DNA of 30,426 nt from Methylobacteriaceae bacterium (lineage in GTDB: Bacteria; Pseudomonadota; Alphaproteobacteria; Rhizobiales; Beijerinckiaceae): positions 1 through 30,426 of the forward strand of contig JACKJE010000030.1 of the NCBI GenBank assembly GCA_020638135.1, given 5' to 3'. The notes beneath the pieces are model-generated. The model was given only the letters and a program-made list of their open reading frames with translations. It searched no databases and was not told the DNA's origin. A program made the position numbers and the translations under genes. How positions within the stretch are numbered: position 1 is the first letter of the stretch; each line of letters starts with the position of its first letter. Below are positions 25,666 through 30,426 of the stretch, one piece after another.

Positions 25666-25709
25666 CGTTGGCGTGGGCTCCGCGCCCCCCGAACAAGCGG
25701 AACAGAACC

Positions 25710-25877
25710 ATGGCCAAGGCCGCCACCATCAAGATCAAGCTGCTGTCCTCCGCCGACACCGGCCATTTCTACGTGACCAAGAAGAACGCGCGCACCAAGA
25801 CAGACAAGCTGTCGTTCAAGAAGTACGATCCAGTCGCGCGCAAGCACGTCGAATACAAGGAAACCAAGATCAAGTAA
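25710..25877 (+). CDS. rpmG: 50S ribosomal protein L33
   Basis: A 55-residue protein (MAKAATIKIKLLSSADTGHF...). It carries the L33 signature YVTKKNARTKTDKLSFKKYD and ends VEYKETKIK. It has no CxxC pairs, so it is the zinc-independent (C-minus) type, as expected in alphaproteobacteria. A longer in-frame extension from 25590 exists, but the ATG at 25710 is the conserved start; the ribosome site (GCGGAACAG) is weak. It has its own strong terminator at 25902-25925. Confidence 0.97.
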   Translation: MAKAATIKIKLLSSADTGHFYVTKKNARTKTDKLSFKKYDPVARKHVEYKETKIK

Positions 25878-25901
25878 GGCGATCCGCCGCTTGATTGACC
25901 G

Positions 25902-25925
25902 AAAGGGCGCGCAAGCGCCCTTTTT
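25902..25925 (+). terminator. Rho-independent terminator of rpmG
   Basis: A nine-base perfect stem, AAAGGGCGC with GCGCCCTTT, closes a GCAA tetraloop and runs into five T residues. It starts 24 bases after the rpmG stop. This is the best intrinsic terminator in the window. Confidence 0.9.
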
Positions 25926-25953
25926 CATTTGGACCTGCGAAGGAGCCGCAAAA

Positions 25954-26456
25954 ATGAGCAGCCCGGCCTTTACCATCGCCCCCGCGCGCAACGAGCACGA
26001 TTACAACGACGCCGTCCGCCTGTTCGGCGCCTATGCCGGCACGCTCGGCGTCGACCTCTCCTTCCAGAATTTCGAGGAAGAGCTGGAGGACATGCCCGGC
26101 GAATACGCCCCGCCCAAGGGCGAACTGCTGCTCGCCCGCGTCGCCGACGGCGAGGCGATCGGCTGCGTCGCGCTGCGCCCGCTCGACATTCCCGGTTGCT
26201 GCGAGATGAAGCGGCTCTACGTGATGCGCAAGGGCCGCCAGCTCGGCGTCGGCAAGGCGCTGGTCGAGACGATTCTCAGGATCGCGACGGCCGCCGGCTA
26301 CACCGAAATGCGGCTCGACACCCTGCCCTCGATGGCGCCGCCCTCACGCTCTACGCCGAAGAGGGCTTCGAGCAGATCAAGCCCTATTACTCGTCGCCGA
26401 TCCCCGGCGCGGTCTTTCTGGCGAAGAAGCTGGCTGATCAACGCTCGCGCGCCTGA
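25954..26456 (+). CDS. GNAT family N-acetyltransferase with one frameshift
   Basis: A strong GAAGGAG site precedes ATG 25954. The protein (MSSPAFTIAPARNEHDYNDA) is a GNAT: GELLLARVADGEAIGCVALR, then EMKRLYVMRKGRQLGVGKAL (beta-4 and the RxxGxG/A acetyl-CoA loop), VETILRIATAAGYTEMRLDT. A one-base loss near 26335 shifts the frame. In the next frame ALTLYAEEGFEQIKPYYSS and PGAVFLAKKLADQRSRA follow, ending at TGA 26454-26456. It matches the small GNATs that acetylate small molecules or antibiotics, but the substrate is unknown. It lies downstream of the rpmG terminator and converges on the SDR gene, with an overlap of about 19 bases. Confidence 0.82.
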
Positions 26457-27273
26457 ACGCCGCGTCGATGGCCGCAGATCGCGCATCGACTTCGTCGCAT
26501 GGCGGGATGGGTGAAGACATGGAGATCGTCTGCACGGATCGCCGCCAGAACCTGCGCGGCGACGAGTTGCCGTGGATCGAGCGCCGGCGCTGGCGTTTTC
26601 CGCTACAGCCTGCGCCAGCGCGCCCTGCGCTGCCAGGCGTCGGCCTGACCGCAGGCCGTAGCGCTCCTGCCGGTTGCGCGCTGTCGGCGATTCGCCGTGC
26701 GCACGAAGCCCGGGCACACGAACGCTGCACGCCTGATGCCTGGCGCCAAAGCTCCTTCGCCAGCCCCTCGGACATGCCGACAACGGCGTATTTTGTCGCG
26801 ACGCATAGGGGCTGAAGCCGATATTGGCCTGCAGGCCGCCATCAGAGGCGGTATTGACGATATGCCGCCGCCCTCCCGCGCGCCCGCATGGCGGGCAGGA
26901 AGGCAACGACGCCGTGGACGACGCCCATCAGATTGACGTCGACCACCCAACGCCAGGTCTCGGGCGATATCGCCTCGATCCCGCTGCCGCCGGCGACCCC
27001 GGCGTTGTTGCAGAGAATATGGACCGGCCCGAAAGCCTCGGCCGCCGCGGCGGCGGCATGAGAAACACTCGCGAAATCAGCGACATCGTAAGCCGTGGCG
27101 CGAACCTGCGGGGCGAAGGCCGCAAGCTGCGCAATCGCCCGCTCGAGCGCCGCCGCCTCGATATCGGCGAGCATGACGTTCATGCCTTCGGCGGCGAAGG
27201 CGCGCGCCAGCGCGAAGCCGATGCCGCTGGCCGCCCCCGTCACAAAGGCTGTGCGGCCGACAAAATCGCGCAT
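26438..27273 (-). pseudogene. Short-chain dehydrogenase/reductase (SDR), frame interrupted
   Basis: From ATG 27273 the protein starts MRDFVGRTAFVTGAASGIGF (Rossmann TGxxxGIG). ADIEAAALERAIAQL, YDVADFASVSHA, ILCNNAGVAGGSG, WRWVVDVNLMGVVHGVVAFL and MRARG follow in frame. After about 26880 the frame breaks; HIVNTASDGGLQANIGFSPY with the catalytic Ser and Tyr is in another frame. The YxxxK Lys and KYAVVGMSEGLAKELWRQ then follow after an indel, then VLCPGFVRTRIADSARN and a C terminus AAIDAAFRRA ending at TGA 26438-26440. This is the classical SDR type used for 3-oxoacyl-ACP or steroid-like substrates; substrate unknown. At least five indels lie between 26890 and 26460. Confidence 0.82.
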
Positions 27274-27728
27274 GGAAAAGCCTTGCTGTGGCGAAAGGCC
27301 GAATCGGCGCGCCGGGCGCGAACCACCGAAAGCGAGCCGCCAAAAACGAAGGTGGCCGGTCATCAACGGCGTCGAGGAGGCCACTCCTACACCGCCAACG
27401 ACCGGCCGACCCCACGGACCCAGGAGATGCGGCGGACCTGAGCACTCCGCAGGGTATTCAAAGCGCCGAAACGCACCGTAACGCGTACTGACGCGACCTG
27501 CCCTCTGCGAGCCGTGAACGGCCCCGGTTTCAGGTCTGCCCGCGCCGCGATGCAACTAGCTCAGCAACACCACGTTACCCACGGTCTGGAAATGCAATCT
27601 GCTGACTTTGAAACGCCTTAAGAAACCGATTGTTAACTTAAACGAACAGGGTGAACGGCAGATGACCGCGCGACGCCGCGCGGTCCTGCAAACTGCGAAT
27701 TCTGCGTAAAATGCCGATTCGTGGCGGC
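27274..27728. other. Intergenic gap between SDR and pleD
   Basis: About 450 bp with no supported gene; both flanking genes read on the minus strand. The part at 27600-27650 is AT-rich with several TTAA motifs (around 27618, 27632 and 27638), which may contain the SDR promoter or regulator sites. The 3' side of pleD holds a hairpin, listed separately. Long frames here (for example the SDR extension to 27555) show no domain. Confidence 0.4.
27664..27685 (-). terminator. Hairpin after pleD, possible terminator
   Basis: GACCGCGCG and CGCGCGGTC form a perfect nine-base stem with a four-base loop, about 45 bases after the pleD stop. No T-run follows on either strand, so termination would be inefficient or Rho-assisted. 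Structure is certain; function is inferred. Confidence 0.4.
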
Positions 27729-29096
27729 TCAGGCGGCCGCCAGCGTCACCTTGTTGCGGCCGGTGGCCTTCGATTCGTACAGCGCCTTGTCGGCCGACTT
27801 GTAGATGAAGTCGGGATTGGCGTCCGATCCGCGGTCGGCGATGCCGATCGAGATCGTCACCGGCACGGCCATCTGCCCTTCCTTCACGTTGAAGGGCTCG
27901 GCCTCGACCGCGCGGCGCACGCGCTCGGCGACTCGCCCTGCGACATCGATCGAAGTCTCCGGCATGACGATCACGAATTCCTCACCGCCGAGACGGCAGA
28001 CGAGATCGACGCTGCGCACGGCGCGACGGATGCGGCCGGCCAGCGCCCGCAGGATTTCGTCACCCGCGTCATGGCCGTAGGTGTCGTTGATCTTCTTGAA
28101 GAAGTCGATGTCGAGCACCAGCAGCGACAGCGGCTTGGCGCCCTGCGCCGCCTGGTCGAGCAGCGTCGACAGGTGCATGTCGAAATAGCGGCGATTGTGC
28201 AGGCCGGTCAGCGCGTCGACCACGGCCATTTCGATGGCCTGCTCGACATTGTTGCGCAGGCTCTCGGCGTAGCGCTTGCGGCGCACCTGCGTGCGGACGC
28301 GGGCGATCAGCTCGTTACGGTCGATCGGACGCACCAGATAGTCGTTCACGCCGAGATCGAGGCCGCGCAGGATTTTCGGCCGGTCCTCCATATCCGCGAT
28401 GGTCAGGATCGGCAGCGCGCGCGTGCGTTCGAGCGAGCGCAGCTGGCTGCACAGGCGCAGGCCGTCGTAATTCGACAGGCCGAGGCTGACGATGATGAGA
28501 TCGTAGGGATTTTCGGCTGCGCGGAACAGGGCTTCCTGCGGATTGGTCTCGACATCGACCGTCTGATTGCCGCGCAGCGAGGCGACGATGCGATCGCTCG
28601 ACGCGAGCCGGTCGTCGACCAGCAGCACGCGCCCGTGATGGCCGTCGGCGGCCGAGGCGTTGACGAACGGGTCCGAGCGGCCAAGCCTAGCCGAGGTGGA
28701 GGCGCGCGAGCGCAATTCGTCCAGCGTGACCTTGAGCCGCGACAGCGATTTCACGCGCGCGATCAGCGCGACTTCGTCGACCGGCTTGGTCAGGAAGTCG
28801 TCGGCGCCGCAATCGAGGCCGCGCACGCGGTCGGCGGCCTGGTCGAGCGCCGTGACCATCACGACGGGAATGTGCGACGTCGTCGGATCGGCCTTCAGCC
28901 GCGTGCAGACTTCGAACCCGTCCATGCCCGGCATCATGATGTCGAGCAGCACGATGTCGCACAGGCCCGCCTTGCAGGCTTCGATCGCCTCGGGCCCGTT
29001 GGTCGAGGTCAGAACGTCGAAATATTCCGCCGTCAGCCGCGCTTCGAGCAGCTTATGTTCGGCAGCAGATCGTCGACGGAGAACGCGAGCGGTCAT
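27729..29096 (-). CDS. pleD: Diguanylate cyclase response regulator PleD, with damaged first receiver N terminus
   Basis: A 455-residue protein with two receiver domains and a GGDEF domain that makes c-di-GMP and controls the swarmer-to-stalked type transition. REC1 holds the phospho-acceptor Asp52 (VLLDIMMPG) and Lys104 (FLTKPVD). REC2 (about 155-270) keeps LVDD at 159-162 but has Ser in place of the acceptor Asp (IIVSLGLS), as in known PleD. The GGDEF domain has GGEEF at 370-374 and the inhibitory RxxD (RSVD) at 361-364. The N terminus reads MTARVLRRRSAAEHKLLEAR, whereas the family has a VLVVDD-type strand; two nearby indels explain this. It follows divK with a six-base gap. Confidence 0.93.
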   Translation of the reverse strand: MTARVLRRRSAAEHKLLEARLTAEYFDVLTSTNGPEAIEACKAGLCDIVLLDIMMPGMDGFEVCTRLKADPTTSHIPVVMVTALDQAADRVRGLDCGADDFLTKPVDEVALIARVKSLSRLKVTLDELRSRASTSARLGRSDPFVNASAADGHHGRVLLVDDRLASSDRIVASLRGNQTVDVETNPQEALFRAAENPYDLIIVSLGLSNYDGLRLCSQLRSLERTRALPILTIADMEDRPKILRGLDLGVNDYLVRPIDRNELIARVRTQVRRKRYAESLRNNVEQAIEMAVVDALTGLHNRRYFDMHLSTLLDQAAQGAKPLSLLVLDIDFFKKINDTYGHDAGDEILRALAGRIRRAVRSVDLVCRLGGEEFVIVMPETSIDVAGRVAERVRRAVEAEPFNVKEGQMAVPVTISIGIADRGSDANPDFIYKSADKALYESKATGRNKVTLAAA

Positions 29097-29102
29097 GTAC
29101 GC

Positions 29103-29480
29103 TTACCCCACAGGATCGGACGCGTAATTGCGGACGGTTTCGAGAAACTTCACGACGGAGATCGGCTTCGACAGATAGGCCTCGCAGCCGCCCTGCCGGA
29201 TTTTTTCCTCGTCGCCCTTCATGGCGAAGGCCGTGATGGCGACGACGGGAATCGAACGCAGCGATTCGTCGTCCTTGATCCACTGGGTGACCTGCAGGCC
29301 GGAGACTTCCGGCAGCTGGATGTCCATCAGGATCAGATTGGGATGATGCTTGCGGGCGAGATCGACCGCCTCGACGCCATTGCGGGCCTGCACGGTCTGA
29401 TAGCCGTGCGCCTCCAGGAGGTCGTTGAAGAGCTTCATGTTGAGCTCGTTGTCTTCGACGATCAGAATGGTTTTCGACAT
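29103..29480 (-). CDS. divK: Single-domain response regulator DivK
   Basis: A 125-residue receiver domain (MSKTILIVEDNELNMKLFND) with acidic pair Glu9-Asp10, phospho-acceptor Asp53 (LILMDIQLPEVSG), the Thr switch in VVAITAFAMKGDEEKI and Lys in AYLSKPIS. The near-identity to the Caulobacter and rhizobial DivK pattern is strong. DivK shuttles between PleC/DivJ-type kinases and controls CckA-CtrA signalling and cell polarity. I chose the ATG at 29480 over the GTG codon immediately upstream. It is the first gene of divK-pleD; the promoter region contains an 11-bp inverted repeat with two GANTC sites. Confidence 0.95.
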   Translation of the reverse strand: MSKTILIVEDNELNMKLFNDLLEAHGYQTVQARNGVEAVDLARKHHPNLILMDIQLPEVSGLQVTQWIKDDESLRSIPVVAITAFAMKGDEEKIRQGGCEAYLSKPISVVKFLETVRNYASDPVG

Positions 29481-29499
29481 CACAAGCCCGGGCGCAGTC

Positions 29500-29532
29500 C
29501 CGGATTCGCCTTACAGTTCGGGGCGAATCCGG
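29500..29532. promoter_or_regulatory. Inverted repeat with two GANTC sites between divK and DUF3572
   Basis: CCGGATTCGCC (29500-29510) and GGCGAATCCGG (29522-29532) are a perfect 11-bp inverted repeat around an 11-base loop. Each arm holds one GANTC, GATTC at 29503-29507 and GAATC at 29525-29529. GANTC is the target of the alphaproteobacterial cell-cycle methylase CcrM. The repeat is 20-52 bases upstream of the divK ATG, in its presumed promoter or leader. Confidence 0.5.
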
Positions 29533-29591
29533 ATCGACAGAAACGCGATCGGGCGGATGGTAACCGCCAGAGATTTACGAAAGGAAAATCC

Positions 29592-29930
29592 TTGGCCTTC
29601 CGACGATTATCCACAGAAAAGCCCCCTTTCGGACAAGGCCTGCGACGCGGCCCGCCAACCCGAGAGGAATCAGAGGCTATCGCAATTCAGGCCATTGGCT
29701 ACATTGCGGGCGACGATGACCGGCTGGGACGCTTCCTGGCGCTGACCGGCCTCGATCCCGATGGTCTTCGCGCGGCGGCCCGCGAGCCGGGATTTCTTGC
29801 CTCCGTGCTCGACCATCTCGCAGGATACGAGCCCGATCTAGTCGCATTTGCGACGGACGCTGGAATTGCGCCCGAAAAGGTCGCCGCCGCCCGGCTCGTC
29901 CTCTCAGGTCCGGACCGCTGGAACGACTGA
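29592..29930 (+). CDS. DUF3572 domain-containing protein
   Basis: A 112-residue protein from a TTG at 29592, chosen because AAAGGAAAATCC precedes it with good spacing and there is no ATG in frame before the conserved region. The domain reads TREESEAIAIQAIGYIAGDD, RLGRFLALTGLDPDGLRAAA, FLASVLDHLAGYEPDLVAF and DAGIAPEKVAAARLVL, all helices. DUF3572 proteins are small alphaproteobacterial proteins of unknown function, often next to dinB and divK. The stop is two bases before the dinB ATG, so the two are probably co-translated. Confidence 0.78.
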   Translation: MAFRRLSTEKPPFGQGLRRGPPTREESEAIAIQAIGYIAGDDDRLGRFLALTGLDPDGLRAAAREPGFLASVLDHLAGYEPDLVAFATDAGIAPEKVAAARLVLSGPDRWND

Positions 29931-29931
29931 C

Positions 29932-30426
29932 ATGGAGGCTGCGCCGCTCTGCCGCGACTGCCTGACGCGCGCCCCGCCCGGCGCGCCGCGCTGTCCGGCC
30001 TGCGGCTCGCCGCGCCTCATTGTCCATCCCGAGCGCGACGCTCTGTCGATCGCCCACATCGACTGCGACGCCTTCTATGCGGCGGTCGAGAAGCGCGACG
30101 ATCCGTCGCTGCGCGACAGGCCGCTGATCATCGGCGGCGGCAAGCGCGGCGTCGTCTCGACCTGCTGCTACATCGCCCGGACCTTTGGCGTGCGCTCGGC
30201 CATGCCCATGTTCAAGGCGCGCGCGCTGTGCCCGGACGCGGTCATTCTCAAGCCCAACATGGCGAAATACGCCGAGGTCGGCCGCGAAGTGCGCCGCCGC
30301 ATGCTGACGCTGACGCCGCTGGTCGAGCCGCTCTCGATCGACGAGGCCTTCCTCGACCTCTCGGGGACCGAGCGCCTGCATCACGGCCCGCCCGCGCTCA
30401 CGCTCGCCCGCTTCGCCCGCGACGTC
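29932..30426 (+). CDS. dinB: DNA polymerase IV (Y-family), N-terminal part, truncated by window edge
   Basis: 165 codons of DinB. An N-terminal zinc-ribbon-like extension (LCRDCLTRAPPGAPRCPACG) with two CxxC pairs precedes the palm domain; this extension is known from alphaproteobacterial DinB forms. The polymerase marks are IAHIDCDAFYAAVEKRDDPS (first catalytic Asp), RPLIIGGGKRGVVSTCCYIA, and LSIDEAFLDLSGTERLH with the SIDE motif. The enzyme carries out translesion synthesis. Start ATG 29932 follows the DUF3572 stop by one base. The rest lies outside the window. Confidence 0.93.
   Translation, partial: MEAAPLCRDCLTRAPPGAPRCPACGSPRLIVHPERDALSIAHIDCDAFYAAVEKRDDPSLRDRPLIIGGGKRGVVSTCCYIARTFGVRSAMPMFKARALCPDAVILKPNMAKYAEVGREVRRRMLTLTPLVEPLSIDEAFLDLSGTERLHHGPPALTLARFARDV

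Noticed and set aside
27600..27650. TTAA-rich tract as a CtrA binding site
   Set aside because: Spacing between TTAA motifs does not fit TTAA-N7-TTAA, and the tract does not lie at a clear promoter.
27711..29930. 739-codon plus-strand open frame
   Set aside because: Antisense shadow of pleD and divK in GC-rich DNA; only its last ~112 codons are a real gene (DUF3572).

Overview
The window is GC-rich alphaproteobacterial chromosome. Gene content and order point to the Hyphomicrobiales (Rhizobiales): a divK-pleD pair, a non-canonical PyrC beside PyrB, a pyrB-pyrC-plsY-dprA block divergent from topA, then rnr, DUF983, NUDIX, rpmG, and finally DUF3572 next to a zinc-ribbon DinB. A lysine-rich histone-H1-like protein fits methylotroph/Beijerinckiaceae-type genomes, but the genus cannot be fixed from sequence alone.

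Layout. 1-1200: a tyrosine-recombinase integrase runs off the left edge (minus), followed by about 700 bp of less GC-rich, gene-poor DNA that looks like the rim of a mobile island. 1193-2750: a small exported Pro-rich protein, the H1-like protein and a 600-bp gap. 2698-7750: the tRNA-dependent amidotransferase genes gatB and gatC-gatA, separated by a DUF4188 gene and a CHAD-domain gene. 7844-9368: dienelactone hydrolase and a CPBP protease. 9457-10327: ruvX and a small conserved ORF. 10288-15374 (minus): membrane protein, pyrB, small membrane protein, pyrC-like gene, plsY, dprA. 15569-25563: topA, GNAT, Asp/Glu racemase, rnr, DUF983, NUDIX, MFS, ribokinase. 25710-27273: rpmG with a clear terminator, a second GNAT, an SDR. 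27729-30426: pleD, divK, DUF3572 and partial dinB.

The dominant oddity is that reading frames are shattered in discrete patches (about 9.76-10.9, 17.16-19.13, 20.98-25.6, 26.3-27.0 and 29.05-29.08 kb), while adjacent DNA is clean. The patches ignore gene boundaries, hit core genes (topA, rnr, ruvX, dprA, pleD), and consist of one- or two-base indels with the conserved motifs still readable across frames. This looks like low-quality consensus rather than gene decay. For broken genes I give the span of the reconstructed gene. The type 'pseudogene' is used for the most fragmented ones in the literal sense of an interrupted frame, not as a claim that the gene is dead.

Functionally this is mostly housekeeping: Asn/Gln-tRNA amidation (GatCAB), pyrimidine synthesis (PyrB with a probably non-catalytic DHOase-like partner), phospholipid acylation (PlsY), DNA processing (DprA, RuvX, TopA, DinB), RNA decay (RNase R) and cell-cycle/c-di-GMP signalling (DivK, PleD). 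I found no CRISPR array, rRNA, tRNA, defence island or biosynthetic cluster, and no clearly new biological system. The best small leads are an 11-bp inverted repeat carrying two GANTC sites between divK and DUF3572, a dyad upstream of the DUF4188 gene, REP-like palindromes, and an AT-rich dyad after ruvX.
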